From a virus, in the IMG/VR virus record IMGVR_UViG_3300030104_005071, positions 1-64,000 of that record: DNA of 64,000 nt; one strand, written 5' to 3'. The position numbers were made by a program, and so were the translations under genes. Below are positions 8,130-16,541 of this stretch, piece after piece. Position 1 is the first letter of the stretch. Every line of letters starts with the position of its first letter. The notes under the pieces are model-generated. The model was not told the origin of the DNA. It made no database searches and saw only the letters and a program-made list of their open reading frames with translations.

Positions 8130-9779
8130 CTATCTCCAAGTTTGTGATGCGGGTGAGAACGGAGAGATCGCACCCTGTCGTTTTTTCCGCTTGTGATCGT
8201 CAAGCTGCCTGATTGTAACTTGTCCGATAGTATATGTGTTATCAGTTTCTTTTGCAGGCGCAGTAAATCGTCGTTTCGAAAGAATATCTGCTGCCATAAC
8301 AGCGGTTCGTGCCCTATCGAAGTGGTGAAGTATTCCATCTTCACCCCGTACACGCTTCTTTCTTGAACCATCGTAGTTGAGTAACTGATGTAGCGTTCCA
8401 CGACTTTGTATCTTTATGTCTTTTTCGCGGAGCATTTGTACAAGTCGGGCTTCAGATTCCTGAATTCTTTTTTGTGTCGCGTACCAACCAGGATGATTGC
8501 GATCAGTCCACAACAGGTTCCGTGTGCCTTGATCTTTCAAGATAGCAATACAGGCTGTTGCGTTAGACTCGACGGCCAATAACGCTTGGTTGTACCGTAG
8601 TTGAATCTGTTTAAGTCTTTGCGCAAACCTATCAGGCGTTTCTCGGTCTTCCCAGAATGCAACTTCTTTCCAGTCAATCGCGTCCCATACAGTGAGTGCT
8701 GACTTATCACCTGTGCTTCCAAAACCTGCTGGGTCAGCGGTAATTAAATACTGACGCCCTGGCTTTGGCCCTTCAAACTCGTGGCACCCCCACGCAGACA
8801 TTTCGGGGTCAGCCTTTGCCTCTGCCAACCAAGGCTTGAGCACATCGGCAGGCATTACTGGGTTCGTTGTTCCCAACCACCCATCGTACGGGTCTGACGG
8901 GTATTTGCATGAAAACAGTCTCGAGTCACCAACAAACTCTGTATTTAACCCCCGACGACGAAACGCAAGATTGTTCCTGTTCATCCCCTCGTGACGCTGC
9001 AAGTATTCTTTCTCCGTTACAGTAGGCTCAAAGTTTTCTACTATTTCTTGGCAGCTATCGTCTTCCCACCACTCCAAGAACAAAGGATGAAACCTACTGG
9101 TTCCCTCTAAGGCTGACCGCCACATTTGCTCGTGATGAGATCCGGCTCTACCTGGCGTGGACTCAAGAATAACTTTTGCATTAGGACGTTTGTTTACTGT
9201 GGGGAAAATGTTGATTGCTGCTTTACGCTGCCATTGTGCTTCACCGAATTCTGTGATGACAAGACGATCAATTGATCGACCAATTGCAGGAGATCTTCCG
9301 CCAGCCGTCAACACTTTAATTCCACCCCCGTGGATAAACTGCATTTGTGTCGCACCTGCTTTCTTGCCTGGAGTCAAAGGCATCTTTACGTCATCGGGTA
9401 AACGGTTGTACGCAAACAAAATACGCTCAAAAATATCTTCTGCTGTATCTTGTCGCTCTGCGATCAAAAGACCTTTGACACCGCTAAGGTACATACAGTC
9501 TCTAAGTAAAAGCATAACTGAGACGGTTGTGATCTTAGCCTGACGAAACTTGTTTACCATAAGCCAACGATTTTCGTCGTACGCTTTTAAGAGTTTCTTT
9601 TGCGTATGCGTAGGCTCCATGTAGCCTGTAGATTCATCTTCTCGGACAATTTGACACATTGAGACAAACGCATCGGGCGTAGCAAACATCGCTCGAATTT
9701 TGCCTTGATGTAGTCCTGGGGCTTCAGCAAACTTAGCGCCACCAGTTTTAGTATCTTCAGTTTCTTTTTCATTAGCCAT
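8130..9779 (-). CDS. terL: Terminase large subunit
   Basis: 549 residues. This is the ATP-driven motor and nuclease that packages DNA through the portal. The N-terminal ATPase has a Walker A variant around residues 77-85 (KFRQAKITT, with the K-x-R-Q form seen in many large terminases), a Walker B near 173-180 (VITEFGEA) and a coupling motif ESTPG at about 206. The C-terminal RNase H-like nuclease has likely metal ligands D349 (ITADPAGFGSTGDKS), E404 (VESN) and D488 (HHFDRARTAV). No small-subunit gene lies beside it; a TerS-like gene is at the far right end on the other strand. Confidence 0.92.
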   Translation of the reverse strand: MANEKETEDTKTGGAKFAEAPGLHQGKIRAMFATPDAFVSMCQIVREDESTGYMEPTHTQKKLLKAYDENRWLMVNKFRQAKITTVSVMLLLRDCMYLSGVKGLLIAERQDTAEDIFERILFAYNRLPDDVKMPLTPGKKAGATQMQFIHGGGIKVLTAGGRSPAIGRSIDRLVITEFGEAQWQRKAAINIFPTVNKRPNAKVILESTPGRAGSHHEQMWRSALEGTSRFHPLFLEWWEDDSCQEIVENFEPTVTEKEYLQRHEGMNRNNLAFRRRGLNTEFVGDSRLFSCKYPSDPYDGWLGTTNPVMPADVLKPWLAEAKADPEMSAWGCHEFEGPKPGRQYLITADPAGFGSTGDKSALTVWDAIDWKEVAFWEDRETPDRFAQRLKQIQLRYNQALLAVESNATACIAILKDQGTRNLLWTDRNHPGWYATQKRIQESEARLVQMLREKDIKIQSRGTLHQLLNYDGSRKKRVRGEDGILHHFDRARTAVMAADILSKRRFTAPAKETDNTYTIGQVTIRQLDDHKRKKRQGAISPFSPASQTWR

Positions 9780-9957
9780 ACGGTAACTTTATCATGTAAA
9801 GACTTTTTCGACGAAAGTGTTTGCACTTTTAGTTTCGATAATGTAAACCTTAAACACGCACCTAATATGCGGTTGGGTAGCCTTATATGGTCCAGCGGAA
9901 CGCACCAGGCAGGCGGTAAATCGTTTATTTTCTTCAATTACTTTATGTGAGAACAAT
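9780..9957. promoter_or_regulatory. Divergent control region with inverted repeat between terL and capsid gene
   Basis: The 178-bp gap separates the two divergent virion units and must carry promoters for both. At 9814-9829 there is an inverted repeat AAAGTG-TTTG-CACTTT, a plausible operator or RNA hairpin. A TTTACATGATAAAG stretch lies just ahead of terL on the minus strand, but I could not fix a convincing -35/-10 pair in either direction. Upstream of the capsid gene the only ribosome-site-like sequence is a weak GTGAGAA. Confidence 0.5.
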
Positions 9958-11013
9958 ATGACTATCAGTACTGAACTACTGAATACTACGTTCGCGGATC
10001 TTCGCGGACCTCTTGTAAACTCGTTTGTTCGTAGCAATGAGCTGTTCGAAGCACTTAACTCGAAAGCACGTATGCCAATGGAAGGCGGAACAAAGATTGA
10101 ACGTTCCTTTTCCGGTGGCGCTCCTGCTCGCGGTGTTGGTGTCTACGTCGGTGATGAGCTACTGAACATGACTCGTCGCCAACAAATTCGGAAGTTTGAG
10201 GTTGAGCCGCACCGTTTGGTTATGGCAATCAACATTCCCAAGCGTGAGCTTGCTCAAAACTCTGGTAAGTTGGCTATCATTCGTTTGATTGAGGAATATC
10301 CTCAGACATCAATGGAAGCTGCAAAGGCTGACCTTAACAAGTACCTTCTTACTGGTGCGAGTCGCGGTCTTGCTTTTAACACTTCTGAGCTTCAAGGCTT
10401 CTTGACTCTTAATGGTCAATTTGCTTCAGGTATCGGAACCGGTGTTCTTAACGGACTTCTGGATTTCGAAGCGCCTGGATCACAAGTTGATGTTGTTCAG
10501 GGTGTGAAGAAGAGTAGTAGCTACTTCCACTTCAACCAGTACAATGACATTGCGACTTGGACCAGTGAGGGTATGACGCAACTGCGTAAGACTTATCGTC
10601 AATGCTCTCACTACGCTGGCGGAATTGGTAAGGGTCCAGACATGATTTTCATGGATGATGACACCTACACCAACTTCGAAGACCAACGAAGTGAAAACGT
10701 TCGCGTAACACTTGTCGATGACAAGGTTGACAAGAGCAACACCCTTGGCCTTAGCCTGGGACTTGCTTCTGTTACATCTTCGATTGACTTGGATCGTTCA
10801 GACTTTACGGCTGCAACTGCTCCACGCGACGGTGTTACTTACATGCTCAACACGGATTATCTCGAATTCCCAATGCTTGAAGCTCCGAATGTCTCGGAAT
10901 TCAAGGAGCGGGTCGGTGATCAAGACGTGGTGACTGCAATCTTTGCCATGCAAGGTAACCTGATCTGCACCAAGTTAGTGGCGCAGGGATGTGTTACTGG
11001 CGGCGCGGCTTAA
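9958..11013 (+). CDS. Major capsid protein
   Basis: 351 residues. The sequence shows features of HK97-fold capsid proteins without a long pro-region: an N-terminal helix (TELLNTTFADLRGPLVNSFV), an extended-loop-like segment (GGTKIERSFSGGAPARGVGV), a helical P-domain-like spine (AAKADLNKYLLTGASRGLAF) and the beta-rich A domain with MIFMDDDTYTNFEDQ. The C-terminus reads VVTAIFAMQGNLICTKLVAQ, typical of these proteins. It opens the main rightward virion block and is followed by a decoration-like protein and a terminator, an arrangement that favours high expression of these two genes. Assignment rests on pattern and position. Confidence 0.85.
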   Translation: MTISTELLNTTFADLRGPLVNSFVRSNELFEALNSKARMPMEGGTKIERSFSGGAPARGVGVYVGDELLNMTRRQQIRKFEVEPHRLVMAINIPKRELAQNSGKLAIIRLIEEYPQTSMEAAKADLNKYLLTGASRGLAFNTSELQGFLTLNGQFASGIGTGVLNGLLDFEAPGSQVDVVQGVKKSSSYFHFNQYNDIATWTSEGMTQLRKTYRQCSHYAGGIGKGPDMIFMDDDTYTNFEDQRSENVRVTLVDDKVDKSNTLGLSLGLASVTSSIDLDRSDFTAATAPRDGVTYMLNTDYLEFPMLEAPNVSEFKERVGDQDVVTAIFAMQGNLICTKLVAQGCVTGGAA

Positions 11014-11024
11014 GGAGGTACATT

Positions 11025-11624
11025 ATGGCTGGATCATTTACTACTGGCGGTGACGTTAAAGCTGGCGCTCTCGCACAATCAGGCTTCTCGTCTGTCCACT
11101 CTTCTGAAGTGTACCCTCTGGGTACTCGTCGGACGCAGATGGCTGATGAGGTAGAGTCGGGTAAGACGGGCGCTATTGATGCGGGTACTGGTAATTCTGG
11201 TGTAGACCGGGATAAAAACTTTGCTCTCCTTATCGGGGATCGTAAGTGGGTATTCATCAAGTGTGCAGGCGTTGCAATTAAGAAGGGTGACGTTGTTAGC
11301 CGAGATTCGGGTACAGCGTTTACTGGTCGTCCTGCGGCGTCTAATGCCATTCTCAAACCTAAGCTTCTTGGGGTGGCAGATAATGCCATTGCAGTTGGCG
11401 AGTATGGTTGGGTTATCACTCAAGGTTGCGCTGTTGTCCGTTCGGATGCAGCCGGGGGCGGCAAGGCAATTGCTGCTCACGCTCTGATTGATACTGATGG
11501 CGGTGCTGGCGCGGGTGAAGTTGCCCTTGCCGCTGGTTCAGACTTGTCTGTTATCGGCGTCACGCTTGAGGCGGCTAATGCCACGTTAGCTGACTTTGTT
11601 CAGTGCTACGTTGATATTTCGTAG
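11025..11624 (+). CDS. Capsid decoration-like protein
   Basis: 199 residues from MAGSFTTGG. The start is chosen for the strong AAGGAGG site just upstream; an earlier in-frame start would overlap the capsid gene. The chain is Gly/Ala/Val-rich with a short beta domain (GDVVSRDSGTAF, then LLGVADNAIAVGEYGWVITQ), a layout typical of decoration or head-stabilising proteins that cap the capsid surface. It sits directly after the capsid gene and before a terminator, so it is probably made in similar amounts. Confidence 0.75.
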   Translation: MAGSFTTGGDVKAGALAQSGFSSVHSSEVYPLGTRRTQMADEVESGKTGAIDAGTGNSGVDRDKNFALLIGDRKWVFIKCAGVAIKKGDVVSRDSGTAFTGRPAASNAILKPKLLGVADNAIAVGEYGWVITQGCAVVRSDAAGGGKAIAAHALIDTDGGAGAGEVALAAGSDLSVIGVTLEAANATLADFVQCYVDIS

Positions 11625-11646
11625 CATTTGACTACGTGATACACTT

Positions 11647-11686
11647 AGGGGGCGTGGCTTTCGGGTCTCGCCCCCTTCGTCTTTTG
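11647..11686 (+). terminator. Rho-independent terminator after the capsid/decoration pair
   Basis: A perfect 8-bp stem AGGGGGCG/CGCCCCCT with a 14-nt loop is followed by TCGTCTTTT. The T run is imperfect and no clear promoter follows before the next gene, so this is probably a partial terminator that lets some transcripts through to the tail genes. Confidence 0.8.
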
Positions 11687-11694
11687 GAGGCTCT

Positions 11695-13497
11695 GTGAAC
11701 GTTTCTTTGGCTATGCTTCGTCGACAACTTTATGCCATGCGAGCTTGGGATTCGTCTGGTGAAACACAGGATCTACGTATTCGAGATTCTTTGAACGCAG
11801 CACTTGCGCGAATGGCTAGTGACGTTCCTCAAGCTTTGATTCCAGGTGAAGAGCATGTCGTGCTTAATCCTGATGTTGTTAGCACTGATTCAACTGTAGC
11901 TTCACGAGTTGTTTCTTTTAACAACGATAAGCGATTGCTTAAGTTTGTAGACACCGCAGGAAAGAGCATCGCAGATGCTGCAAGTTTGACAACATGGCGT
12001 CCGAAAGTAACGGGTGAGTGGGACGCAATTATGCATATCGAAGTAACGGATGCTGAAGGCCGTGTTCATCGACGCCAATGCTTAGAGTTTTTTACTTCTC
12101 AAGATACGACAGCCCAAGATCCAATTACACTCTACGCAGTTACCCTTGATCGCCCGTTTAATTATTTAATCTCAGCAAACAATCAAGGTGTGGGCGCGTT
12201 AGAATTTAGGCTTCACCAACCTGAGTTTTTTGTCGACGCTGATGTCATGGAGATTATGGAGCCTGCTCGCATTTTTGACAGTACGCGACAACAAGTTTGG
12301 AAGATAGATACCGCAGGTGCGGGTCGTCAGGACATGCTTGATTTTGAAGGTACGTCTGCGGGTAGACCTTATCGCTGTTGGAGAGGTCGTCATTTTCAGC
12401 TACCGGCTCCTACGGAAGCCCCTAAGATAATGGAGGCTAATGCGACGGTTAAGACCGTAACTACCCAACAGAGAGAGCTTGATGATAATAATAACGGTAA
12501 AATGGTCGAGGTAACGGAAACGTACACTGAGCCGTTAGCTGAAGCGTATAAGTGGTCTGATACATTAGGTCTTCGTCGAGGTAGGTGGGCTGTTCGTTAC
12601 ACTTATGTGATGGGTAGGAAGGATGAAGAGTGGCAGTTGGCCCCATCGGTCACTCCAGGTTCAGACACAGAACAAGATAGTTCGTATGGTCTTACTTGGT
12701 CCTATAAAAAAGGTTCAGTGTTGACTGGCGAGAACCAATACTCGGGTATTCACGACCCTCAGTTTGAGAGTGCTCCGTCGCCAGTAACAATTTTTGAGCA
12801 GAAAAAGAGTGGTCCTGCGGGAGCAATGATTATTTCGTCGACAAATATCGATGCGATGCAGGGTTTTGGTGACAGTGCTTACGAAAGATATGGTCGATCA
12901 GGTTACCGAATTCGTTACTATGTAGCTCATTTGGGTACAGATGAACGAGGTATCGGTCAATTTAATGATGTTGAAACCAATCAGAGGTTTCATCTGTTGT
13001 GCGAGGTTGAACCGACATTTGATATGGTGACAACGTTGTCGAGTGCGGGTACGGTTGTTCCCCCGGCGATTCTGTCGCTTGGTGAGGGTGATACCACAGC
13101 CGCAAGGTTTGTTTGGACTGGTAAGGAGCTTTACGATTATCATCGTCTTTTGCGCCACAGTACAGGTTACTATGCGTGGAAAGTTTTTCCCCACCAAGAT
13201 GCTCGATATGAATTAGATTTTCGGGTACTGAGATTTCCGAATAAGTATATTGATGATCAAGATACCGCTGCGATTCATCCTGAAGCAGTGCCGACGTTAA
13301 TCGAATTGGCGTTGTATTATGTGAGTCTGGTTGACGGTAACGACCAATTAAGTGCTCAAGCCCACATGGATCGATACCTACAATTGGTTCGAGTTTTCCG
13401 TGATCGATACGGTAATCCTGGAGGAATTGTCGAACCGACATCAATTTTAGGTTACTCTCACAGGCACCGTTACGGTACATTTAGTTCATCTGAATAA
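11695..13497 (+). CDS. Putative head-tail adaptor (neck) protein
   Basis: 600 residues, GTG start with a GGAGG site 5 nt ahead. The N-terminus (MLRRQLYAMRAWDSSG, then LNAALARMASDVPQALIPGEEHVVL) resembles the helical start of adaptor proteins that join portal to tail, and the C-terminal 100 residues (ELALYYVSLVDGNDQLSAQA, then LVRVFRDRYGN) form similar helices. Between these lies a long beta-rich insertion not usual in gp11-type adaptors. The place between capsid proteins and the nozzle protein fits an adaptor. The function is inferred from position and the helical ends. Confidence 0.5.
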   Translation: MNVSLAMLRRQLYAMRAWDSSGETQDLRIRDSLNAALARMASDVPQALIPGEEHVVLNPDVVSTDSTVASRVVSFNNDKRLLKFVDTAGKSIADAASLTTWRPKVTGEWDAIMHIEVTDAEGRVHRRQCLEFFTSQDTTAQDPITLYAVTLDRPFNYLISANNQGVGALEFRLHQPEFFVDADVMEIMEPARIFDSTRQQVWKIDTAGAGRQDMLDFEGTSAGRPYRCWRGRHFQLPAPTEAPKIMEANATVKTVTTQQRELDDNNNGKMVEVTETYTEPLAEAYKWSDTLGLRRGRWAVRYTYVMGRKDEEWQLAPSVTPGSDTEQDSSYGLTWSYKKGSVLTGENQYSGIHDPQFESAPSPVTIFEQKKSGPAGAMIISSTNIDAMQGFGDSAYERYGRSGYRIRYYVAHLGTDERGIGQFNDVETNQRFHLLCEVEPTFDMVTTLSSAGTVVPPAILSLGEGDTTAARFVWTGKELYDYHRLLRHSTGYYAWKVFPHQDARYELDFRVLRFPNKYIDDQDTAAIHPEAVPTLIELALYYVSLVDGNDQLSAQAHMDRYLQLVRVFRDRYGNPGGIVEPTSILGYSHRHRYGTFSSSE

Positions 13498-13513
13498 TTA
13501 GATAGAGGTTTTT

Positions 13514-14008
13514 ATGAGTAAATTGTTTTATCCGACGCTAACGTCCATTCCTCGCGTGAAAGTGGGTGACTTGATGTTTCGAATGACTCTTGTCAGTCAA
13601 TATGAAGAAGCCATGGTGGTAAGTATCTTGAGTGCTGACAAGACATCTGATCAGTGGAACGGTACGTTGATGACTAAGAACGGAATTGAGTTTGTTAATG
13701 GTGGCGTTGAGCATCGCTCGATTCATGATTGGATGCCTGTCGGTTGGGTCTTTGATGAGAGTAAGGTTGGTTGGATTCCACCTGAAGGTATTCTTAGGTC
13801 AGATGATGCAGAAGTTGAAGATCCTGTTGAGGCTGAAAGAGAAGCAGAAGTTGTAACTCTCGTGGTTCCGGCTCCTTGGGCAGAAGAGAAATACATGTCA
13901 TGGCGTTCTCGAGTGATTAAATCTCAGCCTGCTTTGAAGGGAACCGATGGAATCTATGATAAATTGTCTACAGCGTGGAAGCAGAAAGAGTATGCGATTA
14001 CACTCTAA
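13514..14008 (+). CDS. Hypothetical tail-region protein
   Basis: 164 residues, ATG with a GAGG site. N-terminal half is beta-like (MFRMTLVSQYEEAMVVSILS), the middle is acidic (DDAEVEDPVEAEREAEVVT) and the end is Trp/Lys-rich. Not recognised. Its place between the adaptor-like and nozzle-like genes suggests a neck or tail completion role. Confidence 0.65.
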   Translation: MSKLFYPTLTSIPRVKVGDLMFRMTLVSQYEEAMVVSILSADKTSDQWNGTLMTKNGIEFVNGGVEHRSIHDWMPVGWVFDESKVGWIPPEGILRSDDAEVEDPVEAEREAEVVTLVVPAPWAEEKYMSWRSRVIKSQPALKGTDGIYDKLSTAWKQKEYAITL

Positions 14009-14021
14009 ATGAGGTGATTCT

Positions 14022-16541
14022 GTGGGCGGTCCAACGGAGCAACAAACTAATACGGTCTTCATTCCACCTGGAGAGGGTCGACAAGCTTTTGCTCCGTCAC
14101 CGCTTGCATGGTTGGTGGAGAATATGGAAATTGGGGCCGATGGCACTCTGGAGAGTGTCGTCGGTCCATCTATTTTACGCATCAAACCTCAAGTTTTTGT
14201 ATCTTCTAGCGTACCTCCACCTCCAGGATCTCCACCGCTTGAGACAGAGGTTGACGCGTCGAGTGGTTCAATTGATGCTTTGAAGCTGCCTGATTTTTCT
14301 CCCGATTACGGTTACAAGTCGGGTCTACCGTTTAGTATTTTTTCGGCCCCTCTATTACGTGGTGGGGCGAATACCTTACTGTATCGAATTGGCTCTAAAT
14401 TGTATCGGTTTAACGGGGGTCAAAATGATGGTGATGACATATTGTTGTCGGGTATTTCGATTAACCCTGAATCGCGTAATTTAGATCAATACGTAGTTTA
14501 TGGTGATTCTATTGTTTTTTTCAACGGAATCGATCAACCTCAGATGATTTCTTATGATGGAATGGTGACTCCGTTAGGATTTGATCGTCCTGCTGCATCG
14601 CCTTCGGTGTCTTCTCCGAGTCAACCGGATTATGATGAGGTTACTAATTATTACCCAAATTCAATGGGTTATAGTTGGCAAGGTAGAATCGGTACTCCCG
14701 GCGATGAGCTTTCAGGTCAGAAAGCAGCTTTGCTTTCGGGTGCTTGGTATTATTACTTTCAGTACGAGGACATTAACGGAAACCTGTCTGAGTTTTCGGT
14801 TCCTAGCGATCCTGGTACGGTACACACAAATCAAGCCGATCCTATTGTTATTTTTGGTGTAAACAGACCTACTAAGGCTGAAGAGTTTGCAGAATCAAAC
14901 GCGACTCTTGTCTCATCCATGATCGGTGTGGCGAATGGATCGCTGGCTCCCAAGGGTATGCCTATGGGTGCTGAGATTGATGATCTGACTCGTCGTTTCT
15001 TGATTCGTTCACCGGGTGATTTACCTGAACACGCTGTTGCGACGAGAATTTTTCGGACGGCGGATACGTTTCATAAAGACTCGACACCAAGATTTTTGGC
15101 TCGTGTTCCAGGCGGGAAGCAGTTTGTTTTTGACGATAACTATTCTGACAGTGAGCTTGGATTTGAGTGGGATGAAACTGTTTCGGTTCCTGTGTTTAGG
15201 GCTGCTTGCGCCCATCAGGGTCGGTTAGTAATCGGTAATGTAGCGGGTGACCCAGGTATTGTTCGTCAGTCTCAGCCAGGGTTTCCAGGTACGTTTCTCA
15301 AGTCTGAGTATATCTACCCAGATAGTAACGGTTTAGAGATTACGGCGTTGCATTCGCATAATGGTAACCTAATTGCGTTTACCGAATCTTCAATTTATTT
15401 AATCGGCGATGACTTCATGTCACCTCAACCATTGTCTACTGGCATTGGTTGTATCGCACCAAAATCTATCCAATCTATGCGTGACGGCTCATTAATTTGG
15501 TTAGCTTCAGATGGATTTTATTCGCTTGGTGCTAACGGCGCTCTGGCTAAAGTTAGTGCTCCGATAGAGAAGATTATCGAGCAGGAAGTTAATCAGAGTC
15601 AGTTTTTTCGTGCCGTCTCTGCCATTGATCCTGATTCGGGTGAATACCGTTGTGCTCTGGCGAAAAAGGGCGAGTCACGCAATAAATTGATTTTGTGTTT
15701 TGACACTCAGTATTGGCGGCGTGTTGATTATGGTATTCAAATCGCGGATATGTGTGCCTTACGCGACCACACTAAAAAGGTTGTGTTTGTGGGAGCCGAT
15801 CCCCGAGAAGATTTTGCTATGGTTGGTCTTCGGAGGTACTGCAACATTTCTCGTGTGTTTGTCATGGGATGCCAGTCAACGGATTACTTCGGCCCACCAA
15901 GACGGATTCGTTATCGATCTGCGTGGTTGAGGTCGGGTGATTTTGGTTTGGTGCCGACTAATGTACGGAATCTGTACGTTGGTATGATTGATTCCTGGGT
16001 AGGTACGGCGACGATTAGATTATTTCGTAATGGTTCTTGGGAACCTATTGCAATCATGGACGATGTCTTACTTCATGGTCCCGATGATGAGTCAAATATT
16101 ATCGTTGATGTTGCGGGTAAGGCTACGGTTGGTGATGCTCGTGCGCGTCACCCCCGCGTTTTTTGGCGTCAGATACCCGTGGACATACAGAACGCTAACT
16201 CTTGGGCGTTTGAGATTGAGCTTACTGGTAGTCCGTCTCCGATATCATCTTCGGGTATTCGATCGAGTAGTAAGCCTATCGACATGGATAACCCGACACT
16301 ATCGGCTCGAGAACTTTATTCGGATCGAAATTTATTAAGCGTTACGAAAGAGTATCATGAGTGGAAAAAGCTGTATGGCGCTAATAGTCACATGGATTTT
16401 TGGTCTGCGTTTGACAGAGTTAGATTTAGCGACAAAGACTGGGAGTTAGGTCGACTTCGAATTCATGCGTTTGCTTTTGATGTCAGTATCGCAACTAAGG
16501 GTACGCCTCTCGGACGTGTTCCTTACCGACAGGATAAATAA
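14022..16541 (+). CDS. Tail nozzle-like beta-propeller protein
   Basis: 839 residues, GTG start. The C-terminal two thirds contain repeated blades with the pattern of phage nozzle or tail tubular B proteins: CAHQGRLVIGNVAGDPGIV, ALHSHNGNLIAFTESSIYLI, SMRDGSLIWLASDGFYSLG. In T7 and P22 such proteins (gp12, gp10) extend the tail below the portal and adaptor. The N-terminal 150 residues are Pro/Ser-rich with a small beta domain. It follows the adaptor-like gene, as in other podoviruses, and overlaps the next gene by one base (TAATG). Confidence 0.7.
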   Translation: MGGPTEQQTNTVFIPPGEGRQAFAPSPLAWLVENMEIGADGTLESVVGPSILRIKPQVFVSSSVPPPPGSPPLETEVDASSGSIDALKLPDFSPDYGYKSGLPFSIFSAPLLRGGANTLLYRIGSKLYRFNGGQNDGDDILLSGISINPESRNLDQYVVYGDSIVFFNGIDQPQMISYDGMVTPLGFDRPAASPSVSSPSQPDYDEVTNYYPNSMGYSWQGRIGTPGDELSGQKAALLSGAWYYYFQYEDINGNLSEFSVPSDPGTVHTNQADPIVIFGVNRPTKAEEFAESNATLVSSMIGVANGSLAPKGMPMGAEIDDLTRRFLIRSPGDLPEHAVATRIFRTADTFHKDSTPRFLARVPGGKQFVFDDNYSDSELGFEWDETVSVPVFRAACAHQGRLVIGNVAGDPGIVRQSQPGFPGTFLKSEYIYPDSNGLEITALHSHNGNLIAFTESSIYLIGDDFMSPQPLSTGIGCIAPKSIQSMRDGSLIWLASDGFYSLGANGALAKVSAPIEKIIEQEVNQSQFFRAVSAIDPDSGEYRCALAKKGESRNKLILCFDTQYWRRVDYGIQIADMCALRDHTKKVVFVGADPREDFAMVGLRRYCNISRVFVMGCQSTDYFGPPRRIRYRSAWLRSGDFGLVPTNVRNLYVGMIDSWVGTATIRLFRNGSWEPIAIMDDVLLHGPDDESNIIVDVAGKATVGDARARHPRVFWRQIPVDIQNANSWAFEIELTGSPSPISSSGIRSSSKPIDMDNPTLSARELYSDRNLLSVTKEYHEWKKLYGANSHMDFWSAFDRVRFSDKDWELGRLRIHAFAFDVSIATKGTPLGRVPYRQDK

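Noticed and set aside
9831-9854. TTGCAC and TAATGT as a rightward promoter before the capsid gene
   Set aside because: The spacing is only about 12 bp, too short for sigma70.
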